From: Arthrobacter cavernae
Lineage (GTDB): Bacteria > Actinomycetota > Actinomycetes > Actinomycetales > Micrococcaceae
Assembly: GCF_017368795.1 (NCBI RefSeq)
Contig: NZ_JAFNLL010000024.1
Coordinates: 1 to 64,000 of the forward strand
Length of the DNA stretch: 64,000 nt
Reading direction: 5' to 3'
A program made the translations under genes and the position numbers. Within the stretch, counting starts at the first letter, position 1, and every line of letters begins with the position of its first letter. Of this stretch, positions 29,598 through 43,518 are shown one piece after another. Below the pieces are notes generated by a model, which was not told the origin of the DNA, made no database searches, and saw nothing but the letters and a program-made list of their open reading frames with translations.

Positions 29598-30610
29598 CAG
29601 TGGCTCTCCTTGCTGGGCTGGTTTGCAGCATTGGTGGTGGCTGCTTCGCGGGAGTCCCCGGAGAGCAGCAGGTACAGGGCGGCCATGCGGACCGACACAC
29701 CGTTGCGCACCTGCGCCAGGACGGTGGACCGGGGCGAGTCCGCGGCGGCCGAGGAAATCTCGAGCCCGCGGTTCATGGGGCCGGGGTGCATGATGATGGT
29801 GTCCTTGAGGCCAAGGTCATCCAGGGCCCGCAGGCGGGCGTCATCGAAGCCCCAGCGGCGCGAGTATTCGCGGGTGGACGGGAAGAAGGAGGCGTTCATG
29901 CGCTCCCCCTGGACCCGCAGCATCATCATCGCGTCCACGCCCGCGGCGAGGGTTTCGTCCAGGTTGTAGCTGACCTTGCAGGGCCAGTGCTCGACGCCGA
30001 CCGGCAGGAGCGTGGGCGGGGCAACGAGTGTGACGTCCGCACCGAGGGTGCGGAGCAGCCAGACATTGGAGCGCGCCACGCGGGAGTGCAGGACATCGCC
30101 GGCGATCGCCACGCGCATGCCCCGCAGGTCCACGCCGGTGGACGCCGTGCCGTGGAGCTGCGACCAGTGGCGGCGCATGGTGAAGGCGTCCAGGAGGGCC
30201 TGGGTAGGGTGTTCGTGCGTGCCGTCGCCGGCGTTGATGACGGCGGCGTCGATCCAGTCCGTGGCTGCCAGGCGGTACGGGGCACCGGAGGCCCAGTGCC
30301 GGATGACGACGGCGTCGGCGCCCATGGCCGCGAGGGTCTGGGCGGTGTCCTTGAGCGACTCGCCCTTGGAGACCGAGGAGCCCTTGGCAGCAAAGTTGAT
30401 GACGTCCGCGGAGAGGCGCTTGGCCGCGGCTTCGAAGGAGATGCGGGTGCGGGTGGAGTCTTCGAAGAAGAGGTTCACCACGGTGCGGCCGCGCAGGGCG
30501 GGCAGCTTTTTGACCTCGCGGTCGCCGACGGCGGACATTTCCTCAGCGGTGTCGAGGATCCTGATGGCGTCGACGGCGCTGAGGTCTTCGGTGGAGAGCA
30601 GGTGTTTCAT
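29597..30610 (-). CDS. pyrB: Aspartate carbamoyltransferase catalytic subunit
   Basis: This 337-residue enzyme joins carbamoyl phosphate and aspartate. The carbamoyl-phosphate site is [13 protein letters not shown] near residue 52, with [10 protein letters not shown] and [10 protein letters not shown] further on. The ATG overlaps the pyrR stop by four bases (ATGA). No regulatory PyrI chain is encoded nearby. Confidence 0.96.
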   Translation of the reverse strand: MKHLLSTEDLSAVDAIRILDTAEEMSAVGDREVKKLPALRGRTVVNLFFEDSTRTRISFEAAAKRLSADVINFAAKGSSVSKGESLKDTAQTLAAMGADAVVIRHWASGAPYRLAATDWIDAAVINAGDGTHEHPTQALLDAFTMRRHWSQLHGTASTGVDLRGMRVAIAGDVLHSRVARSNVWLLRTLGADVTLVAPPTLLPVGVEHWPCKVSYNLDETLAAGVDAMMMLRVQGERMNASFFPSTREYSRRWGFDDARLRALDDLGLKDTIIMHPGPMNRGLEISSAAADSPRSTVLAQVRNGVSVRMAALYLLLSGDSREAATTNAANQPSKESH

Positions 30611-31191
30611 GCGCCGGCCTCGATGACTACTTCGTTGACGGGGACGCCGTCCACGGAGTCGAGCTCCTCAAGGTGGACGCGGACCTTTTCCGAGGAGGAG
30701 GTGGGCAGGTTCTTGCCCACGTGGTCTGCGCGGATGGGCAGTTCGCGGTGGCCGCGGTCAACCAGGACGGCGAGGCGCACGATCCGGGGGCGCCCGATGT
30801 CCACCAGGGCGTCAAGGGCCGCACGGATGGTGCGCCCGGAGTACAGGACGTCGTCAATCAGGACAACAACCTTGTTGTCGATGCCGGACAACGGCAGCCG
30901 GGTGCGGTGCAGGGGCCGCGTGGGCTGGTGCGAGAGGTCGTCACGGAACATGGTGACATCGAGCTGGCCGACGATCACGGCAGCGTCGACCGAAGGGTCT
31001 GCGGCGGCGATCTTGTTGGCGAGGCGCACGGCGAGCGGATAGCCGCGGCGCGGGATGCCCAGCAGGACCAGGTCCTGGGAGCCCTTGTTGGACTCGAGGA
31101 TCTCATGGGCGATACGAGTCAGCGCACGGTCGATGTCGGCCTGGTTGAGGACAACCCGCGACGGCAGCTGCGCTGAAGTGACTTCAGTCAT
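30607..31191 (-). CDS. pyrR: PyrR bifunctional pyr operon regulator / uracil phosphoribosyltransferase
   Basis: This 194-residue protein binds pyr mRNA when UMP is plentiful and often also makes UMP from uracil and PRPP. The PRPP-binding motif is [15 protein letters not shown]. The start is the ATG at 31191 with GGGGAG seven bases upstream. Just before this Shine-Dalgarno sequence lies a hairpin loop that matches the PyrR-binding consensus, so autoregulation at translation of the first operon gene is likely. It heads the pyrB, pyrC, carA, carB, pyrF operon. Confidence 0.96.
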   Translation of the reverse strand: MTEVTSAQLPSRVVLNQADIDRALTRIAHEILESNKGSQDLVLLGIPRRGYPLAVRLANKIAAADPSVDAAVIVGQLDVTMFRDDLSHQPTRPLHRTRLPLSGIDNKVVVLIDDVLYSGRTIRAALDALVDIGRPRIVRLAVLVDRGHRELPIRADHVGKNLPTSSSEKVRVHLEELDSVDGVPVNEVVIEAGA

Positions 31192-31205
31192 CGCTCGTCT
31201 CCCCT

Positions 31206-31230
31206 TTCCCCGCCTCACGGGACGGAATTA
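31206..31230 (-). promoter_or_regulatory. PyrR RNA-binding loop in the pyrR leader
   Basis: On the minus strand TCCCGTGAGGC (31222-31212) fits the PyrR binding-loop consensus UCCNGNGAGGY exactly. Flanking TTCC and GGAA can form the lower stem. The 3' arm runs directly into AAAGGGGAG, the pyrR Shine-Dalgarno region, seven bases before the ATG. There is no terminator between the loop and pyrR, so PyrR binding would block ribosome access, as described for mycobacterial pyr operons. Confidence 0.7.
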
Positions 31231-31358
31231 AAAAAGGACATTGCCCCACAAAACTACCACAATGGCCGTCCGGGGAAGCCCGGAAGCCCGCCCTGGGCAC
31301 TGCGCTTAAGGTCACATCCCCGGCGGCTCCCCGGGCCCGGCGCCAGGGCCGCGCCGCC

Positions 31359-31387
31359 TTGGATCCGGGGGTTGCCCCGCATAGGCT
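31359..31387 (+). promoter_or_regulatory. Promoter of the PrsW-like gene, leaderless
   Basis: TTGGAT (31359-31364) and TAGGCT (31382-31387) are separated by 17 bases. Seven bases after the -10 box comes the ATG at 31395. This is the best formed of the leaderless promoter candidates in the window. Confidence 0.6.
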
Positions 31388-31394
31388 CGTGGCC

Positions 31395-32651
31395 ATGACG
31401 ATGAACCAACCCGGGCATCACGGTGGTCCGCGGCCCTACCCCCGCCCCTACCTGGAGCCCGGTGCGAATCCAACCTGGATGGGCCGCGTGGACCCCCGGA
31501 ACTACCAGCCGGCGCCCGGCAACCCGGCAGCGCTCCCCCAGCCCGTCTGGCCAGGTCCGGAGGCCGCGCGGCGGCGCTTCCCGGCGTCGAGCACCCTGCC
31601 CCTGCTGGTGACCGGGGGCGTGCTCGCATTCCTCAGCCTCCTGCTGGTGGTTCCGTTCCTGCTGGGCAGCACGGGCGTGGCGGGCTTCGTCATCGGATTC
31701 ATCGCCTCACTGGTCCCCTTGTCCGCCGTACTGCTGACCGTATTCCTCATTGACCGCTGGGAACCCGAGCCCAAACGGCTGCTGTGGTTCGCCTTCAGCT
31801 GGGGTGCGGCCGTCTCCATCGCCGGAACACTGCTGATCCAGCCGCTCTTCGTCCTGGCGGCACCCACCGCGGACAAAGCCGAGTTCCAATACTTCATGGC
31901 CACCGTGCAAGCACCGATCGTTGAGGAATTCACGAAAGCGCTGGGTCTGCTGCTCCTGCTGCTGGGGGCCCGGAAGTACTTCGACGGGCCCGTGGACGGC
32001 GTGGTCTTCGCCTTCACGATTGCTGGCGGTTTCGCGTTCACGGAGAACATCCTCTATTTCGGCCGGGAAATTGCCGAATCCAGCGATCCCGGCACGGACC
32101 TTGTCAGGATCTTCATCCTGCGCGGCGTCATGTCGCCGTTCGCGCATGCGCTGTTCACGAGCACCACCGGGCTCATCATGGGGTTTGCGGCGCGGCGGTG
32201 GCACCCCGGCTATTCGGTGCTGGCCTTCTTCATCGGCCTGCTACCCGCCATGTTCCTGCACAACCGATGGAACAGCATGGGTGGGGACTTCCTGGTGGAG
32301 TACTTCGTGGTGCAGGTTCCCATCTTCCTGATGGCTGCACTGGGCATCGTGTTCCTGCGCCTCGCTGAGGGCAAGCTCACCCGGCAGCGGCTGCTGGAGT
32401 ATGCCAGGGCGGGCTGGTTCACACCCGCCGAGGTGGACATGCTGGCCACGGCCCGGGGCCGCAAGGCCGCCATCCGCTGGGCCGCATCAAGCGGCCGTGC
32501 CGCCCAGATGCGCGCCTTCATCAAGGCTGCCACAGCCCTGGCCTGCACCCGGCAGCGGATCCTGAGCGGGCGCGACGTGCCGGTCCACCAGCAGGACGAG
32601 CTCGGCCAACTGGCCGGCGTCCCGCAATTGCGGGCTGCCGTCCTGGCCTGA
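31395..32651 (+). CDS. PrsW family intramembrane metalloprotease
   Basis: This 418-residue multi-pass membrane protein has the PrsW family signature. VEEFTK supplies the two glutamates, AFTENILYF gives the second motif, and the histidine pair lies in PFAHALFTS and MFLHNRWN. A Pro-rich cytosolic N-terminus of about 60 residues precedes seven or eight membrane segments, and a soluble tail of about 100 residues follows them. Bacillus PrsW cleaves an anti-sigma factor. No sigma/anti-sigma pair is adjacent here, so the substrate is unknown. The ATG at 31395 fits the leaderless promoter. The gene is divergent from pyrR. Confidence 0.88.
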   Translation: MTMNQPGHHGGPRPYPRPYLEPGANPTWMGRVDPRNYQPAPGNPAALPQPVWPGPEAARRRFPASSTLPLLVTGGVLAFLSLLLVVPFLLGSTGVAGFVIGFIASLVPLSAVLLTVFLIDRWEPEPKRLLWFAFSWGAAVSIAGTLLIQPLFVLAAPTADKAEFQYFMATVQAPIVEEFTKALGLLLLLLGARKYFDGPVDGVVFAFTIAGGFAFTENILYFGREIAESSDPGTDLVRIFILRGVMSPFAHALFTSTTGLIMGFAARRWHPGYSVLAFFIGLLPAMFLHNRWNSMGGDFLVEYFVVQVPIFLMAALGIVFLRLAEGKLTRQRLLEYARAGWFTPAEVDMLATARGRKAAIRWAASSGRAAQMRAFIKAATALACTRQRILSGRDVPVHQQDELGQLAGVPQLRAAVLA

Positions 32652-32712
32652 AGTCCTGGCCTGAGTTCCGGGGCGGCGGCCACCCGGCCCCGCCCGCCCG
32701 CCCGGAAACGCA

Positions 32713-32756
32713 AAGAGGGCCCGTGGCTGCAGTTTCCTGCGGCCACGGGCCCTCTT
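32713..32756. terminator. Bidirectional terminator between the PrsW-like gene and nusB
   Basis: A 20-bp stem with a single G-U pair and a TTTC loop begins AAGAGGGCCCGTGG and ends with its complement CCACGGGCCCTCTT. It lies between two convergent genes. On each strand the stem ends in CTCTT, a short pyrimidine run usable in both directions. Confidence 0.8.
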
Positions 32757-32797
32757 GCGGTATCAGCGTCGTGTTTTCGCCTGTGCTGTACCGATGC

Positions 32798-33208
32798 CTA
32801 CGCGAGCAGGGACGGCTTGAGCTTCTGCAGACGGCCAAGGAGGCCGTTGATGAAGGCCGGCGACTCGTCCGTGGACATGGTCTTGGCCAGTGCCACCGCT
32901 TCGCTGACAGCCACGCCGTCCGGAACCTCGTCATTGTAGAGAAGTTCCCAGGTGCCGATGCGCAGGATGATCCGGTCAACGGACGGCATGCGGTCCAAGG
33001 TCCAGCCCTGGGCATAGGTCTGGAGGAATTCGTCGATGGTGGCCTGCCTGGACACAACACCTTCAACGATTTCCACCGTGTAGGGGTTGATCACCAGATC
33101 CGTCTTCTCCCGGCGCGCCCTGAGCGCATCGAAAGCCGAGACGGAGCGCTGCTCCGCCTCGAAAAGAACTTCAAGGGCCCGGCTACGGGCCTTACCGCGG
33201 GCACTCAC
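32798..33208 (-). CDS. nusB: Transcription antitermination factor NusB
   Basis: This 136-residue all-helical protein binds boxA RNA with ribosomal protein S10 and supports rRNA antitermination. Typical stretches are ARGKARSRALEVLFEAEQRS at the N-terminus and ILRIGTWELLYNDEVPDGVAVSEAVALAK. The GTG start overlaps the efp stop as TAGTG. It is the last gene of the aro-efp-nusB run. Confidence 0.95.
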   Translation of the reverse strand: MSARGKARSRALEVLFEAEQRSVSAFDALRARREKTDLVINPYTVEIVEGVVSRQATIDEFLQTYAQGWTLDRMPSVDRIILRIGTWELLYNDEVPDGVAVSEAVALAKTMSTDESPAFINGLLGRLQKLKPSLLA

Positions 33209-33771
33209 TAGTCGTTGACCCGGCCCAGGTAACTGCCGTCGCGGGTGTCGACCTTGACCTTGGTGCCCTGCTCAACGAACAGCGGAACCTGGATCTCGTA
33301 GCCGGTTTCAACGGTGGCAGGCTTGGTGCCGGCCGAGGAACGGTCACCCTGCAGGCCCGGCTCCGTGTAGGTGATTTCCAAGACAACGCTTGCCGGCAGT
33401 TCGATGTAGAGCGGGATGCCCTCGTGGATGGCGATGTTGACCATCTGGTTTTCGAGCATGAAGTTGGTGGCATCGCCGACCGTTGCACCCGAAACGTGGA
33501 TCTGGTCGTAATCCTGGGTGTCCATGAAGACGAAGTCTTCGCCATCCTGGTACAGGTACTGGTAGTCGCGGCGGTCAACCGTGGCGGTCTCGATCTTGAG
33601 GCCGGCGTTGAAGGTCTTGTCGACTACCTTGCCGGACATGACGTTGCGCATCTTGGTGCGAACGAAGGCGCCGCCCTTGCCAGGCTTCACGTGCTGGAAC
33701 TCGATGATGTTCCAGAGCTGGCCCTCAAGCTTAAGGACGGTTCCATTCTTGATGTCGTTTGTGGTTGCCAC
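33208..33771 (-). CDS. efp: Elongation factor P
   Basis: This 187-residue translation factor relieves ribosomes stalled on polyproline stretches. The three-domain length is exact when the GTG at 33771 is used; GAGG lies six bases upstream. The loop that reaches the peptidyl-transferase centre reads [11 protein letters not shown] with Lys at the tip. The actinobacterial PGKGP loop is reported to work with unmodified lysine. Here the second proline is glycine, which is unusual compared with mycobacterial EF-P. No EpmA/B or YmfI-type modification gene was seen in the window. It lies 177 bases downstream of the TPR gene and overlaps nusB. Confidence 0.97.
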   Translation of the reverse strand: MATTNDIKNGTVLKLEGQLWNIIEFQHVKPGKGGAFVRTKMRNVMSGKVVDKTFNAGLKIETATVDRRDYQYLYQDGEDFVFMDTQDYDQIHVSGATVGDATNFMLENQMVNIAIHEGIPLYIELPASVVLEITYTEPGLQGDRSSAGTKPATVETGYEIQVPLFVEQGTKVKVDTRDGSYLGRVND

Positions 33772-33948
33772 TCGTATCCTCAGGTTTCTCTCACTGGTTC
33801 TAGCTGCCAGCTGTTTATGCCAAGCAAGCATGCCAAACGGCCCGCCAGCGCGTATTTATCAAAAATCCAAGAACTATTCTACCGGCAAATGGGCAGTGGC
33901 CTGCGATGCGGCCGCCGAAGGCTCTTCAGGAGGCGTTCAAGAGGCCTG

Positions 33949-36120
<2,172 letters not shown>

Positions 36121-36121
<1 letters not shown>

Positions 36122-37320
36122 TAGTGGCCGACCGAGTCCAGGGCTGCCGGGATGCTGGCCAGGTAGCTCTGCAGGTTGCGGGAAGTCTCGGCCACGGAGT
36201 CGCCGCCGAACTTCTCGGCCACGGCCTCGGCCAGGACAAGTGCCACCATGGCTTCGGCCACCACGCCGGCAGCCGGGACGGCACAGACGTCCGAACGCTG
36301 GTGGTGCGCCTTGGCGGCCTCGCCGGTGCTGACGTCGATGGTGCGCAGGGCGCGGGGCACCGTGGCGATGGGCTTCATGGCGGCGCGGACCCGGAGGACC
36401 TCGCCGATGCTCATGCCGCCTTCGATGCCGCCGGCGCGGTTGGTCTTGCGGATGATCCGGCCGGTCTCGTCCCTGAGGATCTCGTCGTGGGCAGCCGAAC
36501 CACGGCGGGCGGCCGTCAGGAAGCCGTCACCGACCTCCACGCCCTTGATGGCCTGGATGCCCATCAGGGCGGCGGCAAGGCGGGAGTCCAAGCGGCGGTC
36601 CCAGTGCACGTAGCTGCCGAGACCCGGCGGGAGGCCGTAGGCAAGGACCTCGACGACGCCGCCCAGGGTTTCGCCTTCCTTGTGGGCCGCGTCCACCTCG
36701 GCCACCATGGCGTCCGAGGTTTCGCGGTCAAGGCAGCGCAAGGGATCGGCGTCGAGGGCCAGCACGTCCGAGGGAATCGGCAGAGGGCGGCCTTCGGGGA
36801 CCGCGACGCTGGCGATGGAGACCGTGTGGCTGACGAGTTCGATGCCGAGCTGCTTGAGGAACTGCGAGGCGACGGTGCCCAGTGCCACGCGGGTGGCGGT
36901 TTCGCGGGCGCTGGCCCGCTCCAGGACGGGACGGGCTTCGTCGAAGCCGTACTTCTGCATGCCGGTGAAGTCGGCGTGGCCGGGGCGCGGACGCGTCAGG
37001 GGGGCGTTGCGGGCCTGGTCGGCGAGGAGTTCGGGCTCCACGGGGTCGGCAGACATGATCTGCTCCCACTTGGGCCATTCGGTGTTGCCCACCTGGATGG
37101 CAACGGGGCCGCCCTGGGTCAGCCCGTGGCGGACACCGCCCATGACCGTGACCTCGTCCTGCTCGAACTTCATCCGGGCACCACGGCCGTAGCCGAGGCG
37201 GCGGCGCGCCAGGGCATCACGGATCTGCCCGCTGGTGAGTTCCACACCGGCGGGGACGCCTTCAATAATTCCGATCAGAGCCGGACCATGGGATTCACCG
37301 GCAGTCAACCAACGCAACAT
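36121..37320 (-). CDS. aroC: Chorismate synthase
   Basis: This 399-residue enzyme uses reduced FMN to convert EPSP to chorismate. Signatures are [14 protein letters not shown] at the N-terminus, [29 protein letters not shown], and the C-terminal [17 protein letters not shown]. The ATG at 37320 gives the usual [12 protein letters not shown] start; an earlier in-frame codon adds only six residues. Confidence 0.97.
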
Positions 37321-37347
37321 AAGAACCAATCCTGCCATGTAAGGCCA

Positions 37348-38208
37348 CTAGAACACCCGCCGGGGAAGCCCGACTGAGTCACACATCACATCTATGACAC
37401 CGGCGGTTACCTCGCCGCCGGTAAAGAACCGAATCTGCTCCACGGCCTGGTACATCAGCATCTCCAGGCCCGGTACCACGGCACCGCCATGCCCTTGCCA
37501 TACCTCGGCAAGGCGGCTGGGCCACGGATCGTAGGCCACGTCGAGCAGGACTCCCGCCGCCGTGGCCGGAAGTCCGGCGAGTTCCGCGGCAATGCCGTCC
37601 GCCGCACGCGGCGGCAGCGTGGAGATGGCCAGTTCCGCTCCGGCCAGTGCCGTGGCCACCTCGCTGAGGGGGCGCAGGGCAAGCGAGATCCCGACGGCGG
37701 CCGCGGCCGCCTGGGCATCTCCCGCACGTGACGCATCGCGGACGAACACGTCAACGTGGCTGGAGCCCAGTTCGTGCAGGGCGGCAATGGCGGCGGCAGA
37801 GGTGCCTCCGCCGCCCAGGATGGCCGCCCGCGGCCGGGACACTGCCCCGGCATGGCGCACGGCTTCGACAATGCCCGCGACGTCGGTGTTGTAGCCGATG
37901 CGCCGGACACCCTTGCCGTCCCGCTCGAAGGCCACGGTGTTGATGACGCCGAGGCTGGCCCCTGCGCCGCGGATCTCATCGACTTCCGCGACCATCGCCG
38001 ATTTCAGCGGCATCGTGACGGACAGCCCGCACCAGGAATCGTCGGAACGTACCTCGGCCATGAAGGCGGGCAGCCCCTCAACGGTGACGTCGATGGCCGT
38101 GTATTCGATGTCGACGCCGAGCTTGGCGTAGGCGGCCAGGTGCAGTGCCGGAGACTTCGAGTGCGAGATGGGGTGTCCGAGGACCGCTGCGCGCCTTCTC
38201 ACACGCAT
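37348..38208 (-). CDS. aroE: Shikimate dehydrogenase
   Basis: This 286-residue NADP-dependent enzyme reduces 3-dehydroshikimate. The shikimate-binding motif is AAVLGHPISHSKSPALHLAAY. The catalytic Lys is in TMPLKSAMVAEVDE, and the nucleotide motif is AILGGGGTSAAAIAAL. The ATG at 38208 overlaps the mltG stop by 10 bases. aroE, aroC, aroK and aroB follow one another on the same strand, but aroA, aroG and aroQ are not in the window. Confidence 0.95.
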   Translation of the reverse strand: MRVRRRAAVLGHPISHSKSPALHLAAYAKLGVDIEYTAIDVTVEGLPAFMAEVRSDDSWCGLSVTMPLKSAMVAEVDEIRGAGASLGVINTVAFERDGKGVRRIGYNTDVAGIVEAVRHAGAVSRPRAAILGGGGTSAAAIAALHELGSSHVDVFVRDASRAGDAQAAAAAVGISLALRPLSEVATALAGAELAISTLPPRAADGIAAELAGLPATAAGVLLDVAYDPWPSRLAEVWQGHGGAVVPGLEMLMYQAVEQIRFFTGGEVTAGVIDVMCDSVGLPRRVF

Positions 38209-39881
38209 CGGCCGGCGTTCGCCGCACACCACGCGTTGTACTGCGCAACGTAGACGTTGTGTTCGGCCAGCGTCTTGGAGAACTTGGTCTCCTTGGTGTC
38301 CAGATTGATGGTCACCCAGTAGAGGTACTCGTTGGCGGTGGGCTTGGCCGCCGCGTCGATGGCCGACTTTCCGGGCGAACCGATGGGGCCGACTGGAAGT
38401 CCGGCAATGGCGTAGGTGTTGTACGGGTTGGCCTTGTCCAGCCGTTGCTCCTCGGTGAAGTTGAAGCTCTTGGTGCCAAGCCCGTAGGTCACCGCGGCGT
38501 CGGACTGGATCAGCCCGTTGGTCTCGCTGTTGCCCGGCTTCAGGCGGTTGTAGATGGCGCCGGCCACGTTCCCGTAGTCAGCCTGGCCGCCTTCGGCCTG
38601 TACGATGCTGGCGATGATCACGGTGTCGAACTGCTTGGCGGGGTCGGTGATCCCCTGCGCCTTGAGCTCGTCCAGCGTGGTGCTGACCAGCTTCTGCATG
38701 ATGTCCTTGCCGGCAGTACCCAGGGGGAAGCGGTACTCCCCCGGCGCCAGGAAGCCTTCAAGGTTCTTGGCCTTGGCCGGTGCGCCGAACTGGGCGGGGG
38801 CATCGCTGAGTGCCTTGAGCTGCTGCACCGGAATGCCCGAACCCTTGGAAATCGCCTCGAGGGATTCGTTGATCCGCAGGCCTGCGCTGAGGGCGAAATA
38901 GATGACCTTGGAGGCGTCCTGGTTCTGCAGCACGGCCACGGCGTCGGCGTTCGTCATTTCAGTCCTGAATTGGAAGTCACCTGGCGACAACTCGCCGCCC
39001 GCGGCGATGAACGCCTTGAGGAACGTGTCCGCATTGGCCACGACGTGCTTTTCCTCGAGCTCGCCGGCGATCGCTTTGGGTCCCGAGCCGGCGGGGACGG
39101 TGACCGTCACCGATCCGGTGCCCGGCCCCGGGTAGTCACTCAGCCTGTCCATGCCCAGGATCGGCCGGAGGAACTGCGCCCCGATGGAAATGGCGGCAAC
39201 GAAGACACCCAGGGTGATCAGCAGTGCGACGACGCGGCGACGGTGGCGGACCTTCTTGGACGGCGCCTTGGCAGCGGCCGGGCTGTCGAGGACCTCGTGG
39301 CCATGCCCTTCATACGCCTCGTAGCCGTGGTGGGAATCGTACTCATGCGCGGCATGCTCATCGTGTTCGACGTAACCGTGTTCGTCATAGCCATGTTCGT
39401 CATGTTCGTGGTGTTCAAGGTACGCGTGATCGTCGTAGTGGACGTCCGCATGCCCGTCCAGGTGGACGTCGGCGTAGCCGTGGACGTCGTGGCGCGGCTC
39501 CGCATCGCCGTGGAGTTCGGCCACAGCGGCGTCGCCCTGCCGGCCGGCGTCGCCCTGCCGGACATCAACATGCTGCACAGGCTCGGGCACCGTTTCGGGC
39601 ACAGCCGCCGGCACAGAAGCGGCCTGGGGCGCGGCGGCCGGTGCTTCCGGTGCTTCCGGGGCGGAGAAACGACGGGCCGCGGAGATAGGCGCCGGCAAGA
39701 CGGCGGCGGCCGCAACCGGGGCGGGCACCGTCACTTCCTCCGGAACGAAATCGGGAACCTCGACGATGTCCTGGTTCTGCGTTGCCAGGAACCGTTCCCT
39801 GGCGCGGAGTTCCTTGCGGGTCAGGGGCATGCCGCCGCCTGAGGACGCCTGGTTTGAGGGGTCGCTGTTGACCGGGCTCAC
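38199..39881 (-). CDS. mltG: Endolytic transglycosylase MltG with a histidine-rich cytosolic segment
   Basis: This 560-residue inner-membrane enzyme cuts nascent peptidoglycan strands. Residues 1-215 are predicted cytosolic, one transmembrane helix spans about 216-236, and the YceG catalytic domain follows outside. The catalytic Glu is probably in ASIVQAEGGQADYGNVAGAIYNRL, and VTYGLG is also conserved. The cytosolic part is much longer than in E. coli. It contains an Ala/Pro-rich stretch, then residues 124-195 with 19 histidines together with Asp, Glu and Tyr. The GTG start overlaps the ruvX stop as GTGA. Confidence 0.92.
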   Translation of the reverse strand: MSPVNSDPSNQASSGGGMPLTRKELRARERFLATQNQDIVEVPDFVPEEVTVPAPVAAAAVLPAPISAARRFSAPEAPEAPAAAPQAASVPAAVPETVPEPVQHVDVRQGDAGRQGDAAVAELHGDAEPRHDVHGYADVHLDGHADVHYDDHAYLEHHEHDEHGYDEHGYVEHDEHAAHEYDSHHGYEAYEGHGHEVLDSPAAAKAPSKKVRHRRRVVALLITLGVFVAAISIGAQFLRPILGMDRLSDYPGPGTGSVTVTVPAGSGPKAIAGELEEKHVVANADTFLKAFIAAGGELSPGDFQFRTEMTNADAVAVLQNQDASKVIYFALSAGLRINESLEAISKGSGIPVQQLKALSDAPAQFGAPAKAKNLEGFLAPGEYRFPLGTAGKDIMQKLVSTTLDELKAQGITDPAKQFDTVIIASIVQAEGGQADYGNVAGAIYNRLKPGNSETNGLIQSDAAVTYGLGTKSFNFTEEQRLDKANPYNTYAIAGLPVGPIGSPGKSAIDAAAKPTANEYLYWVTINLDTKETKFSKTLAEHNVYVAQYNAWCAANAGRCV

Positions 39882-40468
39882 AATTGACTTCCCCTCGTAG
39901 AAGAGTGCGGGTCAGAGCCGGGGGCAGCCTGCAGTGTTGGGGCACTGGTGGCTGGTTCGGATGGCGCCGGTGCATGTACACGGCGGCCAGCGTCCGATCC
40001 CCTGGCTTTTTGCATGTCGATCGCATGCTGCAGTATTCCGGCAGCAGCAACCTGATCCACCACTTTACGATGGTCTTTGCTGCTCATGCCAGCTTCGTGC
40101 AGGTTACGGTGCGCCGTCACGGTCGTCAGGCGCTCATCGACGAGGTTCACGGGAACGTCGAGTCCGGCACGCTGCAACTCCGCCACCAGAAGGTCCGCGT
40201 AGTCCCTGGCCATCCGTGCCGAGGCGTGCTCTTCGCCCTTCATGGTGCGTGGCAGCCCCACAATGATCTGCACCGCGCCGCGCTCGGCTGCCTGCTTCAC
40301 AATGACCCGGACGTCGGAGTTCTTCTTGGCGTCCCGGCTCACCGTTTTGAACGGCGTGGCGAGGATGCCGTCCGGGTCGCAGATCGCAAGCCCGACCCGG
40401 ACGGTACCGACGTCTACCCCCAGCTTGATGCCGCGGGGGTAGACGTCGTTGCTCAACGTGGAATCCAC
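39878..40468 (-). CDS. ruvX: Holliday junction resolvase-like protein RuvX (YqgF)
   Basis: This 196-residue RNase H-fold nuclease of the YqgF family is implicated in rRNA processing and Holliday-junction cleavage. The first acidic site is GVDVGTVRVGLAICDPDG. Others lie in IIVGLPRTMKG and VNLVDERLTTVTAHR. The C-terminal 45 residues are extra and low in complexity. The GTG start lies two bases after the alaS stop. Confidence 0.93.
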   Translation of the reverse strand: MDSTLSNDVYPRGIKLGVDVGTVRVGLAICDPDGILATPFKTVSRDAKKNSDVRVIVKQAAERGAVQIIVGLPRTMKGEEHASARMARDYADLLVAELQRAGLDVPVNLVDERLTTVTAHRNLHEAGMSSKDHRKVVDQVAAAGILQHAIDMQKARGSDAGRRVHAPAPSEPATSAPTLQAAPGSDPHSSTRGSQL

Positions 40469-40470
40469 CG

Positions 40471-43149
<2,679 letters not shown>

Positions 43150-43265
43150 TAGCTGATTACTTACCCTTCTCAATTCACTGCATGAGTTTGTGCGCGGAAC
43201 CGGCCGTTGCCGTTCCGCAGCTTCTAATTCTGCCCTGTTCCGGGCGCGGGGGCGAACCGCGGCGG

Positions 43266-43496
43266 CTAGCGTGCGCCGGCGTCGGGCTCGTTGATCCCCA
43301 GGGCGGACCGCAGGTCCCCTTCGCGTTCGCGCATTCCGGCGCGCACGGCATCGGCGAAATCGTGGAACCCGTCGGCAAGCCGGCCGACGGCGCGGTTGAG
43401 TCCGTCGGGGCCGATGTTGGCCTGGGCTTCGGTGATCTTTCGGAAGGCGATGACGCCGATGGCGACGCCGATTCCCATCCAGACAATTCTTTTCAC
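43266..43496 (-). CDS. DUF6167-like small membrane protein
   Basis: This 76-residue protein starts with a short basic peptide and one hydrophobic segment (IVWMGIGVAIGVIAF), followed by an amphipathic helical tail. It resembles the conserved actinobacterial small protein found beside alaS and a DUF948 gene. The function is unknown. The GTG at 43496 is chosen because a longer frame overlaps the DUF948 coding end in another frame and starts with low-complexity sequence. Confidence 0.75.
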   Translation of the reverse strand: MKRIVWMGIGVAIGVIAFRKITEAQANIGPDGLNRAVGRLADGFHDFADAVRAGMREREGDLRSALGINEPDAGAR

Positions 43497-43518
43497 GGTT
43501 GTTGGCCTTCCGGCGGAT

